From contig NZ_LR733406.1 in assembly GCF_902506505.1 (NCBI RefSeq), forward strand, positions 1-64,000: a DNA stretch of 64,000 nt. The letters run 5' to 3'. Each line of letters begins with the position of its first letter. Within the stretch, counting starts at the first letter, position 1. The notes beneath the pieces were generated by a model. It was not told the DNA's origin. It saw nothing but the letters and a program-made list of their open reading frames with translations, and made no database searches. Origin of the DNA: Pseudomonas sp. 8AS. GTDB taxonomy: Bacteria; Pseudomonadota; Gammaproteobacteria; Pseudomonadales; Pseudomonadaceae. The position numbers and the translations under genes were made by a program. Of the stretch, positions 1 through 6,988 are shown in pieces.

Positions 1-139
1 GACGCCGGGCACCTCAGACTAACAATGCCACTCCTGCGTCGCTGCGCTCCGACTGCCTGTCCGAATGATCGTGGAACAGGTGTCCGGATCAGCGTGGGCT
101 GAGTGTCCGAATGGCGTGGAATCCGCAGAGGCACCCAGT

Positions 140-607
140 ATGAGTCTCGATTCGTTCGACCTAGCGCTGTTAGAGGCAGTGCAGCGTGACGCCACCACCT
201 CGCAGCTAGAGCTGGGCGCCGAGGTGAATTTGTCCTCCGCTGCAGTCAATCGCCGCCTGAAGAAAATGAACGCCGATGGCGTCATCCAGAGAACCGTGGC
301 CATCGTCGACCCGACGCGCTTGGGCTATACGTTGACGGTGATCGCCCAGGTGGAGGTGGAAAGCGAACGCCTGGATCTGCTCGACAGCATGAAACGCACC
401 TTCCTGGCTTGCCCAGAGGTGCAGCAGTGCTACTACGTCGCTGGCGAATGCGACTTCGTGCTGATCATACTGGTGAAGAACATGGAGCAGTACACCGAGC
501 TGACACGGCAGCTGTTCTTCGAGAACAACAATGTCAAGCGCTTCAAGACCCTGGTCTCGATGAGCAACGTCAAGACCGGGCTTATGGTGCCCACACATCT
601 CCCGTAA
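140..607 (+). CDS. Lrp/AsnC family transcriptional regulator
   Basis: A 155-residue DNA-binding regulator of the Lrp/AsnC (feast/famine) family, which usually responds to amino acids as dimers or octamers. Residues 1-60 form the AsnC-type helix-turn-helix (SFDLALLEAVQRDA, then LSSAAVNRRLKKM). Residues 65-150 form the ligand-binding RAM domain, with the typical YYVAGECDFVLII segment. The ATG at 140 is chosen because the family begins just before the SFDLALLEA helix; an upstream in-frame ATG at 65 would add a 25-residue tail of non-family sequence. It sits in the island left of the integrase. Its target is unknown; the next gene downstream encodes a TRIC-like membrane protein. Confidence 0.88.
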   Translation: MSLDSFDLALLEAVQRDATTSQLELGAEVNLSSAAVNRRLKKMNADGVIQRTVAIVDPTRLGYTLTVIAQVEVESERLDLLDSMKRTFLACPEVQQCYYVAGECDFVLIILVKNMEQYTELTRQLFFENNNVKRFKTLVSMSNVKTGLMVPTHLP

Positions 608-839
608 CGAGCAAATGAGGCAACTCGGGCAGATCGGTGGAGCGAGGGTCTTTCGGCCGCTTAAGCTTCATCTGTGCATGCTACTAGGTGGGGCCGGGCG
701 TTTCTGATGCGCTTGGGTGGCAGGAAGCTGAGCGTTGCCTGTCAAAGGGGACGAATACTTCTGCCCGGTTTTACGCTCGAACAAGGTTTGGCATGAGGCG
801 ATACTGAATATGGTTGTTTTGTTGTAAGAGAGGAGTTTT

Positions 840-1466
840 GTGTTGTTCGACCTTACCGCTGTAGTGAATATCATGGGGCTATGTGCGGTGGCAGTCTTTG
901 CCATTTCCGGAGCGCTGAGTGCAGCGAGGCTGAAGATGGATATCTTGGGCTTTATGCTGATTGGAACGGCCACGGGTATTGGGGGCGGCACGTTGCGTGA
1001 TGTGCTGATGGGGAATCTACCTGTTTTCTGGATTAGGGAACCTATCTGGATTGTGATTTGCCTTGCTTCCTCTGCAGCCACATATTTCGTTGCGCCCAGG
1101 CTGACTTCGTTGACAGGTGCTTTGCTCTGGATGGATGCCATCGGCATCGCATTGTTCGCGGCGGTGGGTACTGAAGTTGCTCTGGCGGCTGAGGCTTCGC
1201 CGCTGATCGCAATTTGCATGGGCGTTGTAACCGCCACATTTGGCGGGATTGCCCGCGATGTGTTATGTGGCAGCAATCTGACCCTCATGAACGAAGAACT
1301 GTATATAACTACCACCCTGGCAGGTTCTGTTACCTACTACGGCCTCAGCACTCTGGGTCACTCGAATAGCTACGATTTGCTTGGCGGTTTTATGGTCGCG
1401 TTTGTGCTGCGTGCCTTGGCGATCAAATTCAATATCAAACTGCCTAACCGCTATCGGGCAAGCTGA
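840..1466 (+). CDS. TRIC/UPF0126 (YadS-like) membrane protein
   Basis: A 208-residue inner-membrane protein of the UPF0126/TRIC family, which forms trimeric cation-channel-like structures in bacteria. Two similar halves are visible, each with the glycine-rich signature: GIGGGTLRDVL near residue 45 and ATFGGIARDVL near residue 130. Both follow hydrophobic helices, giving about seven membrane segments in all. It starts with GTG, supported by a strong Shine-Dalgarno (GAGAGGAG) eight bases upstream. It follows the Lrp-type regulator by 232 bases. The transported substrate cannot be told from sequence; some relatives are linked to amino acids, which would suit an AsnC-type neighbour, but that is inference. 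Confidence 0.87.
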   Translation: MLFDLTAVVNIMGLCAVAVFAISGALSAARLKMDILGFMLIGTATGIGGGTLRDVLMGNLPVFWIREPIWIVICLASSAATYFVAPRLTSLTGALLWMDAIGIALFAAVGTEVALAAEASPLIAICMGVVTATFGGIARDVLCGSNLTLMNEELYITTTLAGSVTYYGLSTLGHSNSYDLLGGFMVAFVLRALAIKFNIKLPNRYRAS

Positions 1467-1994
1467 TTCTCTGTTGCGTATTAAGGGTGTGCAGAGTTCT
1501 GTGTGATCGGAGGTAGTGGTTGCGGTATCTGCTCGAAAAGAATAGCCGCACCGCCTGGCATGCAGCGCAATCTGCCTATAGGTCGCAGGCCATCAGTGAC
1601 GGCTTCTGCCCGAAACTGCCGTAAATAGGAATCAGATTGGCTGGCGGCACCGGAAACTGTCGCTACCTGCCACGGAGTGCCATTCGACCTACGAGGCAAT
1701 ATTCCCTGCTTCGCCGCTGGGGCGATTTTTGGGGGACATTGAGCCCTTTATCGAGCGTCCCACGGCAGGGACCTTCGAACGATTCAATTCTCAGACGCCC
1801 ACCAAACAGTTCAAGGCAGGCCAGCCCCAACAAACCGGGCATCACTAAGGATGGTCTGAAGTAGTCACGCATTTCTGGTCGACTTCAGCCCCTGCCAATT
1901 TTGAAAGCGGCAAATAGATCAAAAGCGATCAGATCATCCGCTTATTTCTGTTTTTTCAGCCGCCGCGAGCACCTCGCAGCGGCGATTTCCCACA
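1467..1994. other. Gene-poor interval with possible decayed ORF
   Basis: There is no convincing intact gene in these 528 bases. On the minus strand two short open frames overlap at 1663-1699: 1663-1872 and 1481-1699. They could be one reading frame broken by a frameshift, because the downstream frame resumes with an arginine- and serine-rich stretch similar in character to the end of the upstream one. No family was recognised. The part next to 1995 (about 1880-1994) probably includes the outer end of the IS5-type element, but no terminal inverted repeat could be paired because the other end of the element is missing. Confidence 0.4.
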
Positions 1995-2378
1995 TTACAG
2001 GCGCACCTCTCCTGCGGTAGTCAGCAGATGTCGGCGGGCCATCCACAGGTTCGACAGCGCGAACAGCGTCACCAACTGCGCAGTGTTCTTGGCCAGGCCA
2101 CGGAAGCGCACCTTCACGTAACCGAACTGGCGCTTGACCACTTGAAACGGGTGCTCGACCTTCGCTCGCACTTGTGCCTTGGCCTTCTCGATCTTGCGCT
2201 TGGCTTTGTACAGGGCGCTGCGTTTATCGAGCTTCTTGTAGGTGCTGCGGCGTGCCGCGACCTGCCAGATCACTTCTCGGTCAGCATGTTCGGAGCGCTT
2301 TTCGACGCCGGTGTAGCCGGCATCGGCGCAGACGACGTTCTCGTCGCCGTGCAGCAGCTTGTCGACCTGGGTGACAGA
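1995..2378 (-). mobile_element. IS5-family insertion sequence remnant (transposase C-terminus)
   Basis: About 126 codons of transposase remain, in frame with the upstream hipA start. The kept part has the second Asp of the DDE triad (CADAGYTG), the Y/R-rich linker and the Glu in AKVEHPF. The left half of the element, including its 5' terminal repeat and the first Asp, is missing, so it cannot move by itself. The junction near 2378 marks where the deletion joined hipA to the element. Confidence 0.8.
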
Positions 2379-2438
2379 CACCAACTCGCCCACCCGAGTA
2401 CCCGCGAGCAGCACCTCAACTGAGGCCACGCTCTTCAT
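1995..2438 (-). pseudogene. Chimeric ORF: HipA start fused to IS5-type transposase tail
   Basis: A 147-residue open frame made of two unrelated pieces. Residues 1 to about 20 (MKSVASVEVLLAGTRVGELV) look like the N-terminus of a HipA kinase: the ATG overlaps the stop of an upstream HipB-like gene in the usual hipB-hipA manner, and the VEVLL-G-RVGEL pattern fits HipA_N. From about residue 21 on it is the C-terminal third of an IS5-family DDE transposase, with VCADAGYTG carrying the second Asp and KVEHPFQVVKRQFGY carrying the catalytic Glu, ending in TAGEVRL. The first catalytic Asp and most of HipA are gone, so neither activity is expected. An IS insertion followed by deletion is the simplest explanation. 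Confidence 0.8.
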
Positions 2439-2656
2439 TTGCGCCCCCGGACGCGTCCGCTCTGCTTGAGTTCAGCCAGGGAGACGGGCTGTGCCTGTAT
2501 AAACAACTCAGACAGCTGCTGCGCTACCCCCAAAGACGAGGCCAACAGCACCAACGCATCGAGGGTGATTTGCCCTGTCGTTTCAAAACGCTTGATGGTC
2601 GATTCTGAAACACCGGCGCGCTCGGCCAGGGTCTTGCGCGAAAGGTTCTGCGCCAA
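2435..2656 (-). CDS. HipB-like XRE antitoxin, N-terminally altered
   Basis: A small helix-turn-helix protein of 73 residues if read from a TTG at 2656. The XRE/HipB HTH is clear (SRKTLAERAGVSESTIKRFE, then GQITLDALVLLASSLG), and the C-terminus ends in a basic GRVRGRK tail. Family-like sequence (ELAQQIGENARALRL) continues upstream to about 2710, but that frame meets a TGA near 2714 without an ATG or GTG. The true start may therefore be an unusual codon, or a frameshift may have broken it. Its stop overlaps the ATG of the hipA-transposase chimera by four bases, so it is the surviving antitoxin half of a destroyed hipBA module. Confidence 0.65.
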   Translation of the reverse strand: MAQNLSRKTLAERAGVSESTIKRFETTGQITLDALVLLASSLGVAQQLSELFIQAQPVSLAELKQSGRVRGRK

Positions 2657-2825
2657 ACGCAGCGCGCGCGCGTTCTCACCGATCTGCTGGGCCAGTTCAC
2701 CGGGAGAGTCTCAAGAGTGAGGCCTCCACGAAACCCTCGGCGATTGAGTAGTGACCAGCCTTTGATACGGATTCTGGCTCAAGCGGTCGACACAATATTC
2801 CTCCGACCAGCACTGCAGAATCGAT

Positions 2826-2846
2826 CATAGGATCAAAAGTCCTATG
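2826..2846. promoter_or_regulatory. Perfect inverted repeat, candidate operator of the broken hipB
   Basis: The sequence is CATAGGA, a 7-base spacer, then TCCTATG: perfect arms lying about 110 bases upstream of the degenerate minus-strand hipB. HipB-type antitoxins repress their own operon by binding inverted repeats built around GGATA/TATCC-like cores. The match to that theme and the position suggest an operator, but no binding data can be derived from sequence. Confidence 0.4.
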
Positions 2847-2860
2847 GTCCTTTCAGGCAA

Positions 2861-2888
2861 AAAAATGCCGGTCACTTGACCGGCCTCT
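2861..2888. terminator. Intrinsic terminator hairpin between the two hip modules
   Basis: GCCGGTCA and TGACCGGC form a perfect 8-bp stem around a 2-base loop (2867-2884). It is flanked by seven A residues on the left and CTCTTT on the right, so it looks best as a terminator on the minus strand. No gene on that strand ends here; it may be left over from a lost gene or insulate the two hip promoters. Confidence 0.55.
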
Positions 2889-2952
2889 TTGCTATCTCGC
2901 TGCAGCTGCGCTGGTTATCCAGTCGTCAACCGCTCAGCCCACATCTCGTATA

Positions 2953-3074
2953 AATCCTCACGAATGTGAGGATTATGTTGTAGATCAGCACGAAGCATCT
3001 AAAATCCTCACGAACATGCGGAATTTAATCCTATGGCCTTGCACCAGCCATAAAACCGCTCAGTCGTGAGGATT
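2953..3074. promoter_or_regulatory. HipB operator cluster in the hipBA promoter
   Basis: Three related sites precede hipB. Site 1 (2953-2974) is a perfect palindrome of 9-bp arms, AATCCTCAC-GAAT-GTGAGGATT. Site 2 (3003-3024) keeps the left arm exactly, with a decayed right arm. Site 3 (3066-3074) is a half-site GTGAGGATT that ends one base before the hipB ATG and contains its ribosome-binding sequence (GTGAGGA). Autoregulation by HipB-HipA is the rule for this family, so these are likely the operators. The half-site over the ribosome-binding site is unusual. Confidence 0.65.
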
Positions 3075-3075
3075 T

Positions 3076-3396
3076 ATGAAATTCGACATTGAGTCCCCTG
3101 CCGACCTCGGCGAAATCATCCGCGCCAGCCGAAAGGCCATGGGCATGCGCCAGGACGATGCTGCGGGCAGCATCGGCGTAAGCGAAAACTTTCTCGGCAA
3201 GGTCGAGCGCGGCGGCGAGACCGTGCAATGGGGAAAACTCTTCCAGATCATTCAGGAACTGGGCCTGACCGTCTCGGTAGAGGTACCGGAACCGTATGCC
3301 CAAGACACCCAAGCCACCCTCGCCAAACGCCGCGAGCAGCAGGCGGCACCGTCCGCTACGGCGCAAGTGAAGTCGCCCCAAGGTGAGCGCACATGA
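3076..3396 (+). CDS. hipB: HipB-type antitoxin (XRE family)
   Basis: A 106-residue DNA-binding antitoxin that should neutralise HipA and repress the operon. The HTH covers about residues 12-65 (GEIIRASRKAMGMRQDDAA, then GVSENFLGKVERG). The C-terminal 35 residues are Ala/Gln-rich and probably disordered, as in many HipB tails. The ATG at 3076 follows a GTGAGGA sequence that doubles as an operator half-site. The stop overlaps the hipA ATG by four bases (ATGA), which implies translational coupling. It is longer at the C-terminus than the degenerate HipB at 2435-2656 and differs in sequence, so the two are not a recent duplication. Confidence 0.9.
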   Translation: MKFDIESPADLGEIIRASRKAMGMRQDDAAGSIGVSENFLGKVERGGETVQWGKLFQIIQELGLTVSVEVPEPYAQDTQATLAKRREQQAAPSATAQVKSPQGERT

Positions 3397-4712
3397 CCCC
3401 GCGCACCCTGAACGTCTGGATCAACGACGCACTTGTGGGCTACATCCGCGAGCACAATGGGCTGTGGGCGTTCGGTTATGCTCCTGCGTGGCTGGCCAGC
3501 AACAGTGCCTTCCCGGTGTGCCCGGGATTACCCCTGCAACCCGAGGAACACCTCGACGGCGCCTCCCACCGTCCGGTGCAGTGGTATTTCGACAACCTCC
3601 TACCGGAAGAGGGGCAACGCGCCCTCCTCGCCAAGGCCTCGGCGGCCAACGTGGAAGATGCCTTTGCCCTGCTGCAGGTTTACGGGGCTGAGTCCGCCGG
3701 CTCACTCACCCTGCTACCGCCCGATACCCGCCCAGCCAACGGCACCGAAAAATCCCTGCCCTTCGAGGAACTGTCCCAGCGTATCCAACATATGCCGCAG
3801 GTACCGCTGGCCTATCGCTCGGCGAAAAAGATGTCGCTGGCCGGGGCACAGCACAAGATGGCGGTCATCTACCGGGACGGCACCTTGTTCGACCCGGAGG
3901 GCTCCACTCCCTCGACGCACATTCTGAAACCCGATCACCCAGACCGGGCCTGGGCCCACTCCGTCATCAACGAATGGTTCGTGATGACCCTAGCCAAGCG
4001 CGCCGGCCTGGCCGTGCCCGAAGTGACGCGCCTGTATGTCCCGGAGCCGGTCTATCTGGTAGCGCGCTTTGACCGCACCCACGATGCCGGGCACTGGCAG
4101 CGCCAGCACTGCCTGGATACCTGCCAGTTGCTGGGGCTGTCACGGGAGTTCAAATACAGCGCCGGCAGTGTCACCAGGCTGGCCGAGGTGGCCGCACTCT
4201 GCGCCCCGGCGGCGGTAGCCCGCTTGGCCCTGTTCGAGTGGCTGGTGTTCAACGTGCTGGTCGGCAACGAAGATGCGCACCTGAAAAACCTCAGTTTCCT
4301 GACCTACGGCTCCAAAGTCCGCCTGGCGCCGTTCTACGACCTGCTGTGCATGTCGGTCTACGGCACCCGCGCGTTCGAAAAAGACGCCTGGCCGCAGGCC
4401 GCTACCCTGGCCTGGCCCATCGAGGGCGAAGCGCGTCTGAGCCAGGTGACCCCTGCCCTGCTGCTGACCGCTGCCGAGGTGATGGGCATCAAACCCGGCA
4501 CAGCCCGCAAGGCGATCACTCGCCTGGTGATCCTAGTCTCGACACAGGCAAAGCAGTTGTTGGCAGAAGTGGAGCAGGAAAACAGCCTACTGGCCGCACA
4601 GCGCCCGGCACTGAAAGCGACACTGGCCGGAGAGATGCGTTTGCTGCGCGCCATCGTCAGCATTGTGATCGTAGAGATGACCCGCCAGCTCGGACCGATT
4701 GACGCGCGCTAG
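3393..4712 (+). CDS. hipA: HipA-type Ser/Thr kinase toxin
   Basis: A 439-residue toxin kinase; the E. coli homologue phosphorylates glutamyl-tRNA synthetase and causes persistence. The N-terminal HipA_N domain spans residues 5-110 (LNVWINDALVGYI). The ATP-loop serine lies in KKMSLAGAQHKMAV (Ser148). The catalytic motif is GNEDAHLKN (Asp294, Lys298, Asn299), and the metal-binding Asp316 is in APFYDL. All key residues are present, so it should be active. It overlaps hipB by four bases. It is convergent with the integrase gene across a GC-rich inverted repeat, placing the module next to the recombination end of the island, where such systems often stabilise mobile DNA. Confidence 0.93.
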   Translation: MTPRTLNVWINDALVGYIREHNGLWAFGYAPAWLASNSAFPVCPGLPLQPEEHLDGASHRPVQWYFDNLLPEEGQRALLAKASAANVEDAFALLQVYGAESAGSLTLLPPDTRPANGTEKSLPFEELSQRIQHMPQVPLAYRSAKKMSLAGAQHKMAVIYRDGTLFDPEGSTPSTHILKPDHPDRAWAHSVINEWFVMTLAKRAGLAVPEVTRLYVPEPVYLVARFDRTHDAGHWQRQHCLDTCQLLGLSREFKYSAGSVTRLAEVAALCAPAAVARLALFEWLVFNVLVGNEDAHLKNLSFLTYGSKVRLAPFYDLLCMSVYGTRAFEKDAWPQAATLAWPIEGEARLSQVTPALLLTAAEVMGIKPGTARKAITRLVILVSTQAKQLLAEVEQENSLLAAQRPALKATLAGEMRLLRAIVSIVIVEMTRQLGPIDAR

Positions 4713-4735
4713 CTCCCTCAGCGCCATCGCCGTCT

Positions 4736-4763
4736 GGGCCCGGGCGTCAGCACACCCGGGCCC
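4736..4763. terminator. GC-rich inverted repeat between convergent hipA and integrase
   Basis: GGGCCCGGG and CCCGGGCCC form a perfect 9-bp stem around a 10-base loop, located between the hipA stop and the end of the integrase gene. There is no T-run on either side, so it is a weak intrinsic terminator or a transcription-damping hairpin for both converging genes. Confidence 0.4.
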
Positions 4764-4774
4764 AGGGGCCAATC

Positions 4775-6151
4775 TCACGCATCGCCCTCCTCGTCTGGCG
4801 CCTGGGCCTCCATACGCCGCCCGTAGAACTCAACCCAATCCACATCACCAAACTCCTTCTGCAGCAACCCCTTCAGATAGGCATGCCAGCCCTGGAGAGC
4901 CTCAGCCTTTTCCTCAAAGTACGAGTACCGGTCATAGATGGCATCCACTGACAGGTTTTTGTGGTTGAGGATACGGCTGCGCACTTCCTTTCCCAGCCCC
5001 TGCCTGGACATATGCGTGGTCGCCGTACGACGCAGGTCATGTACGGTTGGACGCGAATAGCCGTCCGCGACACGCAGCAGGCTTTCCTCTTCGACTCGCG
5101 CCGAATCCTTCACGTAATCATCGTAGAAGCGGCGCATCGCGCGGTTGAGCGACGGTTGCGTCTGCGGCTTGGCAGGCCAACGTCCTGGAAAAACATACTG
5201 CCCAGGACTGGGGAGCGTCTTACTATTCGCCCAGTGCTCGGGGTTACTCGACATCACTTTCTGAATTTGTCGTTCGCGCAAATATTTCAGAATACTCAGC
5301 ACATCATCCGAGAGCGGAATAGCAATCGGGTTGTTGTTCTTCTCGAACTTGCCACTGCGGTCCCAGATCAGGTCGTCGAGGTCAAAGTCGACCCAACGCA
5401 TTGCAACCACGCGCCCCGAGCGCTGCGCCAGCATCAGACTCAGCAGCAGAGCAAAGCGCGTATTGGTCGTCAGCGAGGCTCCGGCCAATTGGTGGAGAAA
5501 CCACACCAACTCGTGCCGATTGAGGCTGCGCTCGCGCGGCGTTTCCTTGGCCACCTTCTTGATCTGCACCAGGGGTGTGGCATCGAGAATCTCGCGCTCG
5601 ACGCAGAAGTTGAACATTTTGCGGATGACGGCCAGCAGACGGTTGGCTTGCACCGGGGCGGTCTTGGCCTTGTGATCAAGCAGCGCCATGACCTGTTTAC
5701 GGGTGACATCACCGATCTTGGTGCGCCCGAGGTGAGGCACAAACTCAGTGCGCAGCATGCGCTCATCTTCACGCCACGATTTTTTGTTCTTTTCGGCCCA
5801 CTCTAGGTAGCTGACAACTGCCTCTTCGAACGTCGGACTGGTGCGGTACTCGACCAACTCGACAATCTTCTTCTGTCCCGGATCTATGCCCTGCTTGAGG
5901 AGCTCAACGGCCTGCATGGCTTTTGCGCGCGCCTCTGCGAGAGACAAATCGGGGTAAGTGCCCAGGGTCATGCGCCGTGGATGGTTATGGAAGCTGTACA
6001 GCAAGATGAAACTTTTGCATGTCTTGTTGACCCGCACCCCGAAGGTGCCATGCCCAGGCATGGCAGGATCAAGGTATTCGGTACGCCCTTTGGCGGGATC
6101 ATATTTGAGCCGCTTGAGGGTATGTTCGTTCATGGCGACGCGCGTTTTCAT
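4775..6151 (-). CDS. int: Tyrosine-recombinase integrase of the island
   Basis: A 458-residue P4-type site-specific integrase. Residues 5-95 form the arm-binding domain (YLDPAMPGHGTFGVRV, TLGTYPDLSLAEAR). Residues 105-200 form the core-binding SAM-like domain. The catalytic domain keeps Arg247 (QRSGRVVAMRW), His371-Leu-Arg-Arg (HDLRRTATTH), His397 (ILNHKNLSVDAIYDR) and the nucleophile Tyr406. It points away from attR, and its N-terminus lies about 210 bases from the tRNA fragment, the usual arrangement for a tRNA-targeting element. An alternative Met seven codons in is possible. The four phased repeats just upstream are likely its arm sites. It appears intact. Confidence 0.92.
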   Translation of the reverse strand: MKTRVAMNEHTLKRLKYDPAKGRTEYLDPAMPGHGTFGVRVNKTCKSFILLYSFHNHPRRMTLGTYPDLSLAEARAKAMQAVELLKQGIDPGQKKIVELVEYRTSPTFEEAVVSYLEWAEKNKKSWREDERMLRTEFVPHLGRTKIGDVTRKQVMALLDHKAKTAPVQANRLLAVIRKMFNFCVEREILDATPLVQIKKVAKETPRERSLNRHELVWFLHQLAGASLTTNTRFALLLSLMLAQRSGRVVAMRWVDFDLDDLIWDRSGKFEKNNNPIAIPLSDDVLSILKYLRERQIQKVMSSNPEHWANSKTLPSPGQYVFPGRWPAKPQTQPSLNRAMRRFYDDYVKDSARVEEESLLRVADGYSRPTVHDLRRTATTHMSRQGLGKEVRSRILNHKNLSVDAIYDRYSYFEEKAEALQGWHAYLKGLLQKEFGDVDWVEFYGRRMEAQAPDEEGDA

Positions 6152-6171
6152 ACCGAAATCCTGACCGTTTC

Positions 6172-6224
6172 TGGGGTAGGGTTGGGGTAGGGATTATAGC
6201 GCTTGGGGTAGGGCTGGGGTAGGG
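6172..6224. repeat. Four direct repeats TGGGGTAGGG, likely integrase arm sites
   Basis: Exact copies of TGGGGTAGGG start at 6172, 6183, 6204 and 6215. The spacings of 11, 21 and 11 bases place all four on the same face of the helix. They lie 20 bases upstream of the integrase start and 140 bases from the tRNA-derived att core. Arm-type sites of tyrosine integrases have this character, and binding there would also allow autoregulation of int. Confidence 0.65.
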
Positions 6225-6363
6225 CTTTGACTAAAAAACAAACAATGGTTATATTCAGCCTAGAAAGCCAGTAAATACGTTAAAACCCTTTAAATTTAGT
6301 AATTTACAACTCGTCAATGCTGTCAATTTTAATCAAACGACCTGTGAATAATGGGGCTTTGTC

Positions 6364-6413
6364 ACTGACTTGTAATCAGTAGGTCCCGGGTTCGATTCCT
6401 GGTGCCGGCACCA
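6364..6413 (+). other. attR: 3' part of tRNA-Thr(TGT)
   Basis: The segment reads as the anticodon arm with loop CTTGTAA (anticodon TGT at 6371-6373), the variable loop, the T arm (GGTTCGATTCC) and the 3' acceptor strand with discriminator and CCA (TGCCGGCACCA). The 5' acceptor strand and the D arm are absent: upstream sequence is AT-rich and unrelated. It therefore cannot be a functional tRNA. It is the duplicated target left when an element integrates into a tRNA gene. The orientation predicts the intact tRNA-Thr to the left, outside the window. Confidence 0.85.
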
Positions 6414-6420
6414 TACAAAT

Positions 6421-6452
6421 AAAAGGGTTACGTGAAAGCGTAACCCTTTTTT
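6421..6452 (+). terminator. Intrinsic terminator of the original tRNA-Thr
   Basis: A perfect 12-bp stem, AAAAGGGTTACG pairing with CGTAACCCTTTT, around loop TGAAAG, ending in a T-run. It lies seven bases after the CCA of the tRNA fragment, so it is most simply the native terminator of the tRNA gene before the island entered. Confidence 0.85.
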
Positions 6453-6696
6453 GTTGCCAAAAATCAGCACGCGGTAGGATTGGGCAGGCACTTGGCATCC
6501 AGCCCCATCTGGCCGGGATGGGCCCATGCCCCCTGAAAGGTCCTGGGATCGAATATCCTGTAGCCCACAAACTCCAACCCGCCCGTTCAAAGCTCCCTTA
6601 CTCTCTCCAGCACATGCTGGCCGTGCAGCCTCTCATCCCAGAGATACCCACCAAGCGTCGAGACACTGGCAAACCACTCGCTGCACCGCCCTGCAA

Positions 6697-6814
6697 CACC
6701 CCCCTTGAGAACCGCGCCATTCGCTGAGAGCCACGGTTTCTCATCGGAGTAGGCATGGCGATCATAGATTGCATCCACCGCCAGCTCCTTGTGGTGGAGG
6801 ACGTGCTGCGCATC
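6697..6814 (-). pseudogene. C-terminal remnant of a second integrase
   Basis: About 39 codons in one minus-strand frame read VLHHKELAVDAIYDRHAY and then SDEKPWLSANGAVLKG. This parallels the end of the island integrase (ILNHKNLSVDAIYDRYSYFEEK ... YLKG), including the His and the nucleophile Tyr. No other catalytic motif is found upstream, and the frame starts only 110 bases further, so the gene is almost wholly deleted. The remnant lies outside the attR of the intact island, in the same orientation, which points to an earlier element at the same tRNA. The rest of 6453-6988 holds nothing recognisable. Confidence 0.75.
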
Positions 6815-6988
6815 GCTTGGGCTGTGCGGGTGCCCGCTCAAACGGTCCAGGGGCATATCTCCCGGTATACTGCCATTGGTGATGGAACTGGACGTCTGCT
6901 GCAGGCAGTATCCAAACAGGTGCAAAGAGGGTGAGGGGCGCCCCCAGTACAGCTTTTGTAGGCGGGCCTGGCACCCATAGGAGCTTCG

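Noticed and set aside
6364..6413. A functional tRNA-Thr gene
   Set aside because: The 5' acceptor strand and D arm are missing; only the 3' half is present.
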